This document shows, piece after piece, positions 9,149 through 20,209 of a DNA stretch of 64,000 nucleotides. The notes under the pieces are model-generated. The model saw only the letters and a program-made list of their open reading frames with translations. It was not told the origin of the DNA and ran no database searches. This DNA comes from Bryobacterales bacterium (GTDB taxonomy: Bacteria; Acidobacteriota; Terriglobia; Bryobacterales; Bryobacteraceae): positions 186,001 through 250,000 of the forward strand of contig JADKID010000042.1 in the NCBI GenBank assembly GCA_016721425.1, in the 5' to 3' direction. Numbering within the stretch: the stretch's first letter is position 1; the number at the start of each line of letters is the position of its first letter. A program made the translations under genes and the position numbers.

Positions 9149-10567
9149 TCAGTTCCTGGGCGATATCATATCGTGCCGGGGGAGGGACAGGAAGCGGGCG
9201 GCGTAGCCGGACACGATGGGCTGGACGGAGCGGATCTCGGCGCGCCACGCGGGCGTGTCAAAACGTGCCTGAAATGACGCGATATTGCGCTCATAGCGTG
9301 CCAAAAGTGCGCTTTTCAGCGCAGGTTCGGCAAAGGAGTACTTGAGGCTGTCGCGGCCGAGCTGAACGAGCTCCGGCCAGCTCAGATGGAAGTGCGTGAG
9401 GGCGAGGAAGTACTCGTCGGTGAGGTTGGAATCGTAGGCGCCGCGATCATCGGTGTTGAGGCAGACGGGGATGCCGGCGCGGAGGTAGTGCGGGAAAGGG
9501 TGGCGGGCGGGATCGGGCACATAGCCGAGGAGATGATTGCTGACGAGGCTGACCTCGATGAGGGTGCGGCCGCCGCTGAGGCGGCGCATGGTGGTGGGAT
9601 CGGAGATGAGGTTTGTGGCGTGGCCGATGCGCTCGGCGCCGAGGGCGAGGGTGTCGCGGACCTCGGAGCCGGGGTGATCGCTCTCGCCGGCGTGGAGGGA
9701 GAGGCGGACATCGGGGTAGCGGCGGCGCAGATCGCGGAAGGCGGCGGTGAAGCGCGTGGCGCGGCCGGCGGGAATGTCCTCGCGGCCGACGAGGTTGACG
9801 CCCACCCAGAGATCGCGGCTCTGATGGACGAAGCGGAAGGCGTCGGCGAGGCTTTGCTCAGCGCTTGGGGAGAAGCGCAGGACGGCCACCTGGAGGCGGG
9901 CGGCGACACCGGCGGCGATGGCGTCGGGTTGGGCGAGGCGGCGGCGAAAGAGGGCGGCGCTCTCGGACCACGGCATGGGCGAGCCATCGGGGCGGACGAA
10001 GCCGCGAGGATCGGCCTGGGTTTCGAGGTAGACGATGTTCTCAGCGGCGGCCTGGCGGAGTTGGTAGACGATGAGCTCGGTGACGAGGGCGGGGTCGCTT
10101 TCGAGATCGGCGGTACGGAGGACGAGGCGATGGAAGAACTCATCGCGGCCCTCGCCGGGTTGGTCGAGCCGGAGGGCGGAGAGCCAGGCGGCCCGCTGGG
10201 GCGGGGTGAGGGTGGTGAGGGGCGTGAAGTCCTTCTGTACGCAGGCGGGCAGGGCCTGCACGGTGGCGGTGCGGAGCGTGACGAATTGCGGGAGCTCCGC
10301 GGCGGCGGGGCCGCAGAGCGATAGTCCGGTGCGCACCAGGTATTTCGTGGAGCCGCGCTCGGCGAGGCGAAGCCATTCTTCGGGCGGGACGGAGTACTCG
10401 TGATGGTTGTGGATGTCGCCGCCTTTCGGCAGGGCCCAGAGGAAGCGGTAGAGCTCATCCGGAGTGGCGGTGTCGCGGATCTGCTCGAAGCGCTGGGCGA
10501 ATGGGGGCGGGGGCGGGTTGGCGCCGGAGGCAAAGGCGAGCAGCAGCGATAAGGCGGCGAATCTCAC
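9149..10567 (-). CDS. Exported adenosine-deaminase-like hydrolase
   Basis: The protein has 472 aa if started at GTG 10567, which puts a signal peptide first (VRFAALSLLLAFASG); the frame is open further upstream, so the start is uncertain. The metal-dependent deaminase signature is present: HNH at 53-55 (KGGDIHNHHEYS), LHAGES in the middle, GHATNL, and the NTDD segment near the C-terminus (VCLNTDDRGAYDS). The family deaminates adenosine or related purine nucleosides to inosine. This subfamily, exported and with an insertion before the HAGE motif (ETQADPRGFVRPDG), is closer to the ADGF/CECR1-like secreted deaminases. It probably serves purine scavenging in the periplasm. It ends 25 bases before the start of the next leftward gene. 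Confidence 0.82.
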   Translation of the reverse strand: MRFAALSLLLAFASGANPPPPPFAQRFEQIRDTATPDELYRFLWALPKGGDIHNHHEYSVPPEEWLRLAERGSTKYLVRTGLSLCGPAAAELPQFVTLRTATVQALPACVQKDFTPLTTLTPPQRAAWLSALRLDQPGEGRDEFFHRLVLRTADLESDPALVTELIVYQLRQAAAENIVYLETQADPRGFVRPDGSPMPWSESAALFRRRLAQPDAIAAGVAARLQVAVLRFSPSAEQSLADAFRFVHQSRDLWVGVNLVGREDIPAGRATRFTAAFRDLRRRYPDVRLSLHAGESDHPGSEVRDTLALGAERIGHATNLISDPTTMRRLSGGRTLIEVSLVSNHLLGYVPDPARHPFPHYLRAGIPVCLNTDDRGAYDSNLTDEYFLALTHFHLSWPELVQLGRDSLKYSFAEPALKSALLARYERNIASFQARFDTPAWRAEIRSVQPIVSGYAARFLSLPRHDMISPRN

Positions 10568-10798
10568 TCTTCCAGATTTACGATATCCGGGAAGCGCTGT
10601 GGGCAGAAAGTTCCGTCTGCGCGGTGGGATCGGGTAGAGGTTGCCGGGGTGCAGAGGGCCGGGTGAGCGGCAAAGTTTAACATTTTCCAGGAGCTTCTCG
10701 ATTTGGCCACGTTCCTGCATAGAAGAGCTGCAAGCGCGTCGGTCGGGCATTCTGGGAATGCCTCAGGCGGCGCGAACCCAACCCCAAGGAGAGATCCG

Positions 10799-11152
10799 AT
10801 GAAATCCAATCTAGTGATGATCCTAGCGGCCACGGCGTTTTCCGCCGCGCTCGTTATCGCCGGTTCTTCCACTGGCACGTTTGTTCCGCCGGAGCCAGGT
10901 ACCAACGCGGCTATCCAACAGACGCAGCAGCAGAAAGAAGTGAAGGGCAAGGTCACGAGTGTCAATCTGGACCAGAGGACCATGCAGATCGAAGGGACCA
11001 GCGAGGCGATTGTAGTGACTGACGGTACACGGTATGCAAGGGGGCTGAGCTTTCAGGGCCTGAAGGCAGGGATGGAGCTCAAGATCGTCGCCGTTGCCCA
11101 GGGCGACGGCAGGCTGGAGGCGATCGAAGTGAGCCCGGTGGCAGGCAGCTGA
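10799..11152 (+). CDS. Small exported DUF5666-like protein
   Basis: The protein has 117 aa; ATG 10799 is set by AAGGAGAG seven bases upstream. The N-terminus (MKSNLVMILAATAFSAALVI) is a signal peptide. The mature part is a short beta-barrel-like domain: KEVKGKVTSVNLDQRTMQIEG, VTDGTRYARG, GMELKIVAVAQGDGRLEA. It resembles DUF5666/OB-like domains that follow the pattern G-x-V-x-S-V-D...T-x-x-I. The function is unknown, and a periplasmic location is likely. It lies tail-to-tail with the large secreted protein that ends at 11166. Confidence 0.7.
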   Translation: MKSNLVMILAATAFSAALVIAGSSTGTFVPPEPGTNAAIQQTQQQKEVKGKVTSVNLDQRTMQIEGTSEAIVVTDGTRYARGLSFQGLKAGMELKIVAVAQGDGRLEAIEVSPVAGS

Positions 11153-11165
11153 ACCATAGGCTCAG

Positions 11166-13277
11166 CTACCTGGCCAGAATGGGAATGGTGGTGAACGAGT
11201 TGGCGTTGAAGCGCAGCCCTAGAACGCTGACCGGATTGCTGCCCTGGGCCTTGAACTCGATGACACCACGGATATCGGCGGTTAACGGGAAGCGCTTGTA
11301 GGTTTCGAAGGCGGTATGGCCGTGGCCGGGGAGATTCAGAGTGCTCCGGCCCAGTTCGGCGCCTGCTTCGTTGCGCACCATGACGTCGATGACCGCATCA
11401 GCGGCGCTGGGGTTGACGACGGCGGCGCTGGTGACGAAGCCGGCGGAGTTGTCGTACCAGAGGACGTCGGTTCCGTTTCGACGGCTCTCGATGGGTACGA
11501 CCGCCTCCTGGCCGGCGGACTGGAAGATGGCGAAGCCGCCGACGGCGCCGTCGGTGATCAGCTCGGCCCAGCCGGAGAGGGTGGGCGAGGCGGCCGGAGC
11601 TTCGCTTTCCAGCATGAGGGAGGCTCCGGCGGCGAGAGTGCGGGTGGTGGTGTTAGTGGATTCGCCGGAGCTGAAGGGCAAGACGAGAGGCTGGCCGTTA
11701 TCGGCGTAAAAATTGAGCCGGACCGGCGCAGCGGCAGTGCCCTGATTGACGAGCGTGATGGTAGTTTTCCAGCCGCCGCCGCTGGCGATATGGGTCATGG
11801 CGCCTCCGCCGGTGACCGCTGTGAGGACGGGGATGGTGGTGATGGCGTTGCCGCGGAAGCGAAGGCCGAGCATGCTGACCATGCCGCCGGGTGAGCGGAA
11901 CTCGACACTACCGCGGCTGTTGGCGGTGGCGGAGAGTTGATTGACGAGTTCGAAGGCGGCGTGGCCCTGGGCCGGGAGTCTGATCTTGCGGGTGTCCTTG
12001 GTGACGCCATCCTCGCCACGAACAACGGCATCAATCTCGGCCGGGACGCCGGAGGCATTGGAGACGGCCATGCTCGTCACGAAGCCGGGCGTGTTGTCGT
12101 ACCAGAGCACGTACTTTTCGGACTTGCGATTTTCGGCGGGGACGACAGCCTCCTGGCCGTTGGCACGGAAGATGGCGAAACCGCCGATGGCGCCGCTGGC
12201 GAGGAGTTCGCCCCAGCCCACTTTGACGGCGCCTGGATCTTCGGTGACGCCTACCGTGGAGGCGCCCACGGGGATGGTACTGTTCATGGAGGAGACGACG
12301 TATTCTGAGCCTGCCGCCCCGGAGATGGGGCGGATGGGGATGGGCAGAGGAGCGCCAACATCGTTGTAGAAGAGACCGCGCAGTTGCACCGGGGCAGAGG
12401 CTAGGTTGACCGTGGTGAAGGTGGTTTTCCAACCGCCGCCGGTGGCGATTTGCGGGAGGGCGCCGGCGCCGCTGAGGGTGACGCCGCCGGGCAGGATCGG
12501 TTCGACATGGGGGATGAAGCGCAGCTCCTGAAGAACGTTGTTCTTGTCCATCCACTTGTAGCTGAAGTCGACGGCATAGGGGGTGGGCATGGCGAGGCCC
12601 CCATCGGCCAGCGAGAGATTCGCTGTATGGAACTGGCAGGAGATTCCGCCCATGTCTGAGCCGCCGTTGGCGTCGATGAAGTAGCTGCCGCCGGAGGTAG
12701 GCAGGGTCCAGACCCTGGAGTTCGCTGTGGAGGTCTGGAGTAGGGCCTGATCCGTACTCATTGCGTACTGAAAGGCGACGGGGTCACCGCGGATGGCGAG
12801 GACATTGCCGGCGACATATTCGATGTAGATATCGAAATAGGCGCCGCCGGCGCCGCTTCCTGTGCTGCGGGAGCGGAGTGTGACGGCGGCCACGCCGGGC
12901 ATGGTGAGGCGGTATTGGCTGCCTTTGAACTGGTAGATACCTCTGGCGGTGGCCTTCAGGTATTCGTACGTGCTGCGCTGAAGAGTGCCGACATTGCCAG
13001 GTACGCTGACGGCGCCCGGCAGGCCGCCCTGCACGAGGGTGGTGGTGTATTCCTTAAGCCGGAGCCCGGTGCGCAGGTCCGTGAAGAACATATGGGCGGC
13101 GGTATCATTGCTGACCCAGGCAGTCCCGTTCCAGAAGATGGCGCCCTTGGTATTGATCGTCTTCCCATCTGTATCAACGATATCGCCGGAGCCCTCAGTG
13201 TCGACATGGATGACAGTAGTACCTGCGTAGAGCGAGCTGACAAGTGATAGCAGTAACGCGAATAGCGGCAGACGCAT
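11166..13277 (-). CDS. Secreted protein with two about 210-residue repeats
   Basis: The protein has 703 aa with a signal peptide (MRLPLFALLLSLVSSLYAG). The first about 270 residues form a unique beta-rich domain. After that come two copies of one module, at 276-486 and 497-703. Each begins IA(T/S)GGGWKTT and contains GW(G/A)EL, GAIGGFAIF or GAVGGFAIF, QEAVVP, then VLWYDN...GFVTS, and closes with a SMLGLRF or SVLGLRF segment followed by ITTIPVL or FTTIPIL. This module recurs at the C-termini of many secreted Solibacter-type proteins, and its function is unknown. No sorting signal, lipobox or transmembrane anchor is seen. It is probably a surface or extracellular adhesive or carbohydrate-binding protein. 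Confidence 0.8.
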   Translation of the reverse strand: MRLPLFALLLSLVSSLYAGTTVIHVDTEGSGDIVDTDGKTINTKGAIFWNGTAWVSNDTAAHMFFTDLRTGLRLKEYTTTLVQGGLPGAVSVPGNVGTLQRSTYEYLKATARGIYQFKGSQYRLTMPGVAAVTLRSRSTGSGAGGAYFDIYIEYVAGNVLAIRGDPVAFQYAMSTDQALLQTSTANSRVWTLPTSGGSYFIDANGGSDMGGISCQFHTANLSLADGGLAMPTPYAVDFSYKWMDKNNVLQELRFIPHVEPILPGGVTLSGAGALPQIATGGGWKTTFTTVNLASAPVQLRGLFYNDVGAPLPIPIRPISGAAGSEYVVSSMNSTIPVGASTVGVTEDPGAVKVGWGELLASGAIGGFAIFRANGQEAVVPAENRKSEKYVLWYDNTPGFVTSMAVSNASGVPAEIDAVVRGEDGVTKDTRKIRLPAQGHAAFELVNQLSATANSRGSVEFRSPGGMVSMLGLRFRGNAITTIPVLTAVTGGGAMTHIASGGGWKTTITLVNQGTAAAPVRLNFYADNGQPLVLPFSSGESTNTTTRTLAAGASLMLESEAPAASPTLSGWAELITDGAVGGFAIFQSAGQEAVVPIESRRNGTDVLWYDNSAGFVTSAAVVNPSAADAVIDVMVRNEAGAELGRSTLNLPGHGHTAFETYKRFPLTADIRGVIEFKAQGSNPVSVLGLRFNANSFTTIPILAR

Positions 13278-13395
13278 GGCGAGGCTCCTCCGGGCCTTGT
13301 GCTCTTAGCAGATTAACGCGTTTCAGACCTGATTGCACGAAATGGAACGCCACTGTGATACGGTACAGCCAAGCCGTAGTGGCTGCTACGAAGTC

Positions 13396-14868
13396 ATGCT
13401 CGAAATCACGGTGTTTATCAGTGGTGCGGTGGTACTGATCCTGGAGCTTGTCGCGTCGCGCATTCTGGCGCCCTATCTGGGGAGCTCGCTGTATGTGTGG
13501 ACCAGCCTGATCGGGGTCATCCTCGGCAGCCTGAGCCTGGGTTACTGGCTGGGGGGGCGATGGGCGGACCGAGACCCGCATCCGCGCAAACTGGCGTTGA
13601 CGCTGATGGGGGCGGCGGCGGCGGTGGCATTAATCCCCATTGCGCAGGGGCCGCTGCTGTCGGCGCTGGCGGGTGGCGAGGGCGATGCGCGGTGGAGCTC
13701 GCTAGCGGGCGCGCTGCTGTTTGCGGGACCGGCTGTGTTGCTGGGGGTGGTGTCACCATATGCGGCGCGGCTGCGGATGACGAGCGTGGCGAGCGCCGGC
13801 AGCACGGTGGGCTCGCTCTATGCGATCTCCACGTTGGGCAGCATCGCGGGCGCATTCGCGGCGGGTTTCTGGCTGATCCCCAATATTGGTGGCACGCGTC
13901 TGGTGTATACGCTGAGCCTGTGCCTGCTGGGCTGCTCGGCATTGTGCGCGCCGCGGGTGCTGCATCGGGCGCGGCTAGGCGTACTGGTGTTGTGGTGCAT
14001 CTCGGTGTGGTATTTCGTGGCCGCGCCGCCTGTGTGGGCCAGCGGTCAGTTGCTGCTGGAGCGGGACACGGCCTACCAGCGTCTGCTGGTGTTTGACCTG
14101 CCGCTGAAGAACCGGCAACCGGTGCGAGTGCTGGCGATGGGTTTCTCCGAGTATCATTCGGCGATGTTTCTGGACAGGCCGCAGGAGCTGGCGCTGGACT
14201 ATGTGCGGTTCTTTTCGATGGCGCGGTATCTGCGTCCCGGGATGAAACGTGTGCTGTGCGTGGGCGGCGGGGCGCTCTCGTTTCCGCGCCACCTGCTGGC
14301 GACATTGCCGGAGGTCTCGGTGGACGTGGTGGAGTTGGACCCGGGGGTGAGCCGGGTGGCGGAAGAGTACTTCCAGTTTCGCAGCGATCCTCGGCTGAGG
14401 CTGTTTCATGAAGACGGGCGGGTGTTCCTGAACCGGGTGGGCGAGCGGTACGACGCTGTGTTTCTGGACGTGTTCTGGGGGCGGACGATTCCGCAGCAGT
14501 TGGCGACGGTGGAATCGGCGCAGCGGATTGCGGCTCATCTGGCGCCGGACGGGATCCTGCTGGTGAATTTCGTCTCGGCGATGGAGGGGCCGGGCGGCGA
14601 GTTTTTCCGGCACGAGTATGCGACACTGCGGCAGGTATTCCCGCGCATTCTGGTGTTTCCGGTGTTCTATCCGCGCGACGCGGCGAAGGTGCAAAATCTG
14701 GTGGTGGTGGCGGCGGCGGGGCCGGACGCGGTGCAGTTGACGGCGCCGGAACTGAGGCCGTATCTGGCGAATTTGTGGACCGGGACTGTCGCGGCGGCGC
14801 CGGTGTTGACCGACGATTTCGCGCCGGTGGAGCACATGGCGGCGGGCCAGTTATTGGGATCGCGTTAG
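13396..14868 (+). CDS. Membrane-fused spermidine-synthase-like protein
   Basis: The protein has 490 aa from ATG 13396, placed so that the first TM helix (MLEITVFISGAVVLILELVA) is at the N-terminus. About seven TM segments fill the first 220 residues. A Rossmann-fold methyltransferase/spermidine-synthase domain follows: VLCVGGGALSFP (SAM-binding loop), VDVVELDPGVSRVAEEYF, LFHEDGRVFL and YDAVFLDVFWG. In true spermidine synthases the last motif is D-x-(S/T)-D-P, and here the acceptor-side Asp is absent. Aminopropyl transfer to putrescine is therefore doubtful and another small-molecule transfer may be catalysed. Such fusions are common in Acidobacteriota and Deltaproteobacteria and are of unproven function. 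The stop overlaps the convergent GH127 gene by 4 bases. Confidence 0.8.
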   Translation: MLEITVFISGAVVLILELVASRILAPYLGSSLYVWTSLIGVILGSLSLGYWLGGRWADRDPHPRKLALTLMGAAAAVALIPIAQGPLLSALAGGEGDARWSSLAGALLFAGPAVLLGVVSPYAARLRMTSVASAGSTVGSLYAISTLGSIAGAFAAGFWLIPNIGGTRLVYTLSLCLLGCSALCAPRVLHRARLGVLVLWCISVWYFVAAPPVWASGQLLLERDTAYQRLLVFDLPLKNRQPVRVLAMGFSEYHSAMFLDRPQELALDYVRFFSMARYLRPGMKRVLCVGGGALSFPRHLLATLPEVSVDVVELDPGVSRVAEEYFQFRSDPRLRLFHEDGRVFLNRVGERYDAVFLDVFWGRTIPQQLATVESAQRIAAHLAPDGILLVNFVSAMEGPGGEFFRHEYATLRQVFPRILVFPVFYPRDAAKVQNLVVVAAAGPDAVQLTAPELRPYLANLWTGTVAAAPVLTDDFAPVEHMAAGQLLGSR

Positions 14869-16817
14869 GCGACGTGCCAATAGACGGCGAAGCGCTGCCA
14901 GAGCTCGTTGAGGGGGCTAAGCGCGATGTCGCGGCCCTGGCCGGTGGTGCGGAAGTGGAGCGGCGCGTTGCCGGAGGGCTTGATCCAACTGGTGAGCGTA
15001 GCTCCTTTGGCGGCAAGCGGGGCGACGGTGAGGGGCGCCTTGCTGAGCTGGGGGCTCTGTCGGTTATTGACGAGCTCGTCGGTGAGTCCCTCCTTGCCTA
15101 GCTCGCCGGCGAGGACGACGGGGCCATAGAGGAACGCCTGCCGGGAGGGATCGTCGGGAAATGGCTCGGCGGTGAGAGCCATGGGCAACCCGAGCTCCAC
15201 GCGATCGCCCTGTTTCCAGGCGCGGGTGAGGCTCAGGTAACTGCCAGGCGCGGCGGAGGATTCGAGCGCCCTACCGTTGAGGCGTACTGTGGGCGCGGAC
15301 TGGCACCACGCGGGCACGCGAATGCGCAGGGTCCAGGGCTTGGCGGGGGCGGCCTGCACGGTAAGCGTGGTGCTGGGCTCGGCGGGGAACTTCGTGTCTT
15401 GCCTCAGGCGGATGCCCTCGTCTTTAGCGTCGAGCTCGCTGGCGGCGAAGAGATTGACGTAGATGCCCTGGGCGTCGCGGTGGTAGATGGTATCGGCGAG
15501 CTTGGCAAACTCCTCAAGGGCTGAGCCGGTGCAGCACCAGAAGCTGTGGTCGTCGCTGTTGACGGACTTCCACGCGCCGGGCGTCATGGACAGGAAATAG
15601 ATGGAGCGGCCGGTTTCGGGCTGGATGGCGCCGAGGCGGTGGTTGATGAGGTTGCGCTCGTAGTAATCCATGTAGCGGGGATCACCGGTCCAGGAGTAGA
15701 GCTGGCGGGTGAGCTTCATCATGTTGTAGGCGCAGCAGCACTCCTGATGATCGGCGGAGCGGGACCATTCGGCTGCGAGTTGGCCGGGGCGGCCGAGCCA
15801 GAATTCAGTGTTGCTGGTGCCGCCGGTGGCGTAGGTGCGGCCGGTGGCGACGGTTTCCCAGAAGAAAGAGGCGACGTCGCGGAAGCGCGGATCGCCGCTG
15901 AGCTCGTAGCGGCTTGCGGCGCCGATGACCTGGGGGATGTGAGTATTGGCGTGGAGGTTGCGGAGCTCATCGCGGCGGCTGGCGAGGGGGTTGAAGAAGG
16001 CGTGTTTGTTGAAGCGATCCGCGGTGCGGGCCCAGCGGTCCTCGCCCGTAGCGGCAGCGAGCTGGTAGAGGATATCGTTCATGCCGCCATACTCCTGGCG
16101 GAGGATGTTCTGCATATGCGGCGGGGGTTGCGCGGCGGACCAGGCATCGGCCCATTCGGCCATGCCGGTGACGACATCCAGGGCCTGGCGGCTGCCGCAA
16201 TGGAGGTGCATATCGAGCAGGCCGGCCATGATCTTGTGGACGGTGTAGAAGGGCGCCCAGACGGGAGCGAGGCGCTGGAGGCGATCAAAGAACTCCAGCG
16301 GGAAAGCGGAGAGATAGCCGCCGGCGGCGAGCTGTTTCTGGCAGCGGGCGAGCTCGGCGACGATCTCTTCGCCGCGGGCGCGGATCTCGTTGTCGCCGGT
16401 GGCGGCGTAGTGGAGGGCGCAGGCGGAGAGGTAGTGGCCGGTGAAGTGGCCGCGCAGTTCGGATTTGGGAGCTTCCCAGCCTCCGAAGGGCGGGCCGGTA
16501 ATGGGGAGGCCGGCGTTGGCGCGGAAGTTGAGCGTGAGGCGGCCGGCGGGCAGGCGGCCCATGTAGGCACGGTTCCAGACGGCGGACTGCTGAAGCGGCC
16601 CAGGCAGGAGTTTCACCTGGGTGAGCGGGAACGGGCGGACCTTGGGCGCGACGGGGCGGCGGGCGAAGGGGGCGGGGGCGGCAAAGGGCTCGCTTTCGGG
16701 GATGAGCGGTTTGCGGGCAGGGGGATAGATTTCGGCCGGGGGCGAGGGCGGCTGTTGGGCGAGGAGGCCGGTGGCGGCGGCCAGGGAGGTGGCAAAGGCG
16801 CGGCGCGTGGTGGGCAT
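14865..16817 (-). CDS. GH127 beta-L-arabinofuranosidase-like hydrolase
   Basis: This 650-aa protein of the former DUF1680 family starts with a Tat-like signal (MPTTRRAFATSLAAATG). GH127 enzymes release terminal beta-L-arabinofuranose using a Cys nucleophile held by zinc. The zinc/catalytic set of the characterised HypBA1 enzyme (Glu, Cys, then a Cys-Cys pair) is matched here by E359 and C361 in QECCCAYNMM and by C428-C429 in SFWCCTGSALEE. The (alpha/alpha)6 barrel spans about 60-450 and beta-sandwich parts follow. It lies 12 bases downstream of a sulfatase gene on the same strand. The pair therefore suggests removal of arabinose and sulfate from a complex, possibly sulfated, polysaccharide in the periplasm. 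Confidence 0.9.
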   Translation of the reverse strand: MPTTRRAFATSLAAATGLLAQQPPSPPAEIYPPARKPLIPESEPFAAPAPFARRPVAPKVRPFPLTQVKLLPGPLQQSAVWNRAYMGRLPAGRLTLNFRANAGLPITGPPFGGWEAPKSELRGHFTGHYLSACALHYAATGDNEIRARGEEIVAELARCQKQLAAGGYLSAFPLEFFDRLQRLAPVWAPFYTVHKIMAGLLDMHLHCGSRQALDVVTGMAEWADAWSAAQPPPHMQNILRQEYGGMNDILYQLAAATGEDRWARTADRFNKHAFFNPLASRRDELRNLHANTHIPQVIGAASRYELSGDPRFRDVASFFWETVATGRTYATGGTSNTEFWLGRPGQLAAEWSRSADHQECCCAYNMMKLTRQLYSWTGDPRYMDYYERNLINHRLGAIQPETGRSIYFLSMTPGAWKSVNSDDHSFWCCTGSALEEFAKLADTIYHRDAQGIYVNLFAASELDAKDEGIRLRQDTKFPAEPSTTLTVQAAPAKPWTLRIRVPAWCQSAPTVRLNGRALESSAAPGSYLSLTRAWKQGDRVELGLPMALTAEPFPDDPSRQAFLYGPVVLAGELGKEGLTDELVNNRQSPQLSKAPLTVAPLAAKGATLTSWIKPSGNAPLHFRTTGQGRDIALSPLNELWQRFAVYWHVA

Positions 16818-16829
16818 GGGGAATGGCTC

Positions 16830-18344
<1,515 letters not shown>

Positions 18345-18410
18345 TTGGTTCGTCCCTTTCGTCGAATCCGGCGGTACCAGATCCAATGTAGAACAAAAGG
18401 GCGAGACGGT

Positions 18411-19943
18411 TTAGAGCTCGGGCCCGGCGCCGTTGGAGGTAGCAGCGGCGAGGAGCGAGAGCTCCGGCGCGCGCATTTCGCGGATGGCGGTTTCGACGGG
18501 CAGGACCTCGGGAATATCCTCGCCGGTGCCGGCGGAGAGATCCTTGAAGCGGCGGGCGCTGGTGAGGACGCGGGTCTCGAGCGAGCCGACGGCTTCATTG
18601 TAGGAACGGACGGATTTCTCCAGGCCGCCGCGCACGCCGTCCATGTGGGTGGCGAACTTGCGGAGACGGTCGTAGAGCTCTTTGCCGAGATCGGAGATGG
18701 CCTGGGCGTTATCAGCCAGGCGCTCCTGGCGCCAGCCGTAGGCCACTGCCTTGAGCAGGGCGATCAGGGTGGTGGGCGTGGCGAGGAGGACGCGATTTTC
18801 CACGCCGAACTCGATCAACTCGGGGTCTTTTTGCAGCGCCGCGCTGAAGAAGGTTTCGCCGGGGAGGAAGGCCACGACAAAATCGGGCGCTTTTTCGAAC
18901 TGATCCCAATAGGCCTTGCCGCTGAGGCGGGTGATGTGGGCGCGGACCTGGACGGCGTGTTCGGCCATCTTGGCCTGGCGCTCGCCCTCGTCGAGAACCT
19001 CGAGCGAATCGAGATAGGCGGAGAGGGAGACTTTGGAATCCACCACGATCTCGCGATGATTGGGCAGGCGGATGATCATATCGGGGCGCAGCTTGCCGCC
19101 CTCGGTGTTGATGGACACCTGCTCTTCGAAGTCGCAGTACTCCACCATCCCTGCCATTTCGACCACGCGCTTCAACTGCATCTCACCCCAGCGGCCGCGG
19201 ACGGACGGGGCCTTGAGGGCGTTGACGAGCTTGGACGTTTCGACCTCCACCTTGAGCTGGGCGGAGTGGAGGAGCTTGACCTGCTCGCTGAGGCCGGCGA
19301 AGCCTTCGACGCGTTCCTTCTCGATGCGCTCGAGCGCGTCCTTGAGCGGCTTCATGGTCTCGTCGATGGACTTCTGACGCACGTCGAGATCGCCCTTGGC
19401 GGTCTCCTGGGCCTTCTGGAACGCGGTTTCGGCGAGGGCGAGGAAGTTCTGATTGTTAGAGGCGAGGGCCTCGGCGGCAACACCCTTGAGGGTCTCGCCG
19501 AATTTGGCCTGGGCGTCTTCGAGAGTCTTCATCTTCTCGACCTGGGCCTTTTCGGCCTCGTCGAGGCGGGTGAGGAGGGAGGCGTGGCGCGATTCCAGAG
19601 AGAGGATCTTCTCGTTCTGGCGCTGAATGAATTCGTCGCGCTCGCCGATGGTGGCCTCGAGCTTGGGGACGGCAGTGGCGCGTTCTTCGGCGGCGGTGCG
19701 GAGGCCGGTGGACTCCATCAACTGGTCCCGCAGCCGCGTGGTTTCAACGCGCGCTTCGTCGTGCTCGCGGCGCAGTTCGCGGATGGTGTTATCGCGCTCT
19801 TCGATGCGCGTCTTAAACTCCGCGATTTCCGCCTCACTGGCGGCAAGCGAGGGGCTACTGCTGCCTTTGACTAGGAAACTGGCGAGGACGCCGCCGGCGA
19901 TCAGGCCGATGACGAGGATGCTGAGATAGAGAACTGGTTCCAT
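18411..19943 (-). CDS. rmuC: DNA recombination protein RmuC
   Basis: The protein has 510 aa. It has one N-terminal TM helix (YLSILVIGLIAGGVLASFLV), a long coiled coil from about 35 to 220, and then the RmuC core: RGRWGEMQLKRVVEMAGM, YCDFEEQVS, LRPDMIIRLPN, IVVDSKVSLSAYL, FVVAFLPGETFFSAAL and LLATPTTLIALLKAVAYGW. The core has a PD-(D/E)xK-like nuclease fold (D-x-x-I followed by V-D-S-K). RmuC limits inversions at short inverted repeats and acts against foreign DNA in some species. It is monocistronic, with the start supported by position, and faces away from the kdp locus. Confidence 0.93.
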   Translation of the reverse strand: MEPVLYLSILVIGLIAGGVLASFLVKGSSSPSLAASEAEIAEFKTRIEERDNTIRELRREHDEARVETTRLRDQLMESTGLRTAAEERATAVPKLEATIGERDEFIQRQNEKILSLESRHASLLTRLDEAEKAQVEKMKTLEDAQAKFGETLKGVAAEALASNNQNFLALAETAFQKAQETAKGDLDVRQKSIDETMKPLKDALERIEKERVEGFAGLSEQVKLLHSAQLKVEVETSKLVNALKAPSVRGRWGEMQLKRVVEMAGMVEYCDFEEQVSINTEGGKLRPDMIIRLPNHREIVVDSKVSLSAYLDSLEVLDEGERQAKMAEHAVQVRAHITRLSGKAYWDQFEKAPDFVVAFLPGETFFSAALQKDPELIEFGVENRVLLATPTTLIALLKAVAYGWRQERLADNAQAISDLGKELYDRLRKFATHMDGVRGGLEKSVRSYNEAVGSLETRVLTSARRFKDLSAGTGEDIPEVLPVETAIREMRAPELSLLAAATSNGAGPEL

Positions 19944-20144
19944 GGCGTCTTCCTGTTGATTCGGCGGTAATCAAACTGTACTACATAAGGAGAAGTGCTT
20001 AGACCATTCTAGTGAAGCGCGATTAGGGGGACTTTCGATCCAGGGAACGGCACCAGCAGCCGCAATGCACAGATTGCGGCGGGCGGGAGGCCGAAGAAGC
20101 GGTCAGGAGAGCACCAGTCCGGGCTCGCCGCCGCCCTAACGTAA

Positions 20145-20173
20145 TCCTTATCCGTTCCTTATGACTTCCTTAT
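20145..20173 (+). promoter_or_regulatory. Triple TCCTTAT direct repeat, candidate OmpR/PhoB-type operator of the kdp locus
   Basis: Three perfect copies of TCCTTAT start at 20145, 20156 and 20167, each separated by 4 bases, giving an exact 11-base period (7-mer plus 4). That is the architecture bound head-to-tail by OmpR/PhoB-family response regulators, the family that includes KdpE. It ends 36 bases upstream of the first gene of the kdp operon. No response regulator gene lies in the window, so the binding protein is unknown. Confidence 0.6.
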
Positions 20174-20209
20174 GGGCTGAAACCTAAGCTCGTGATTGGG
20201 AGCGGCACT

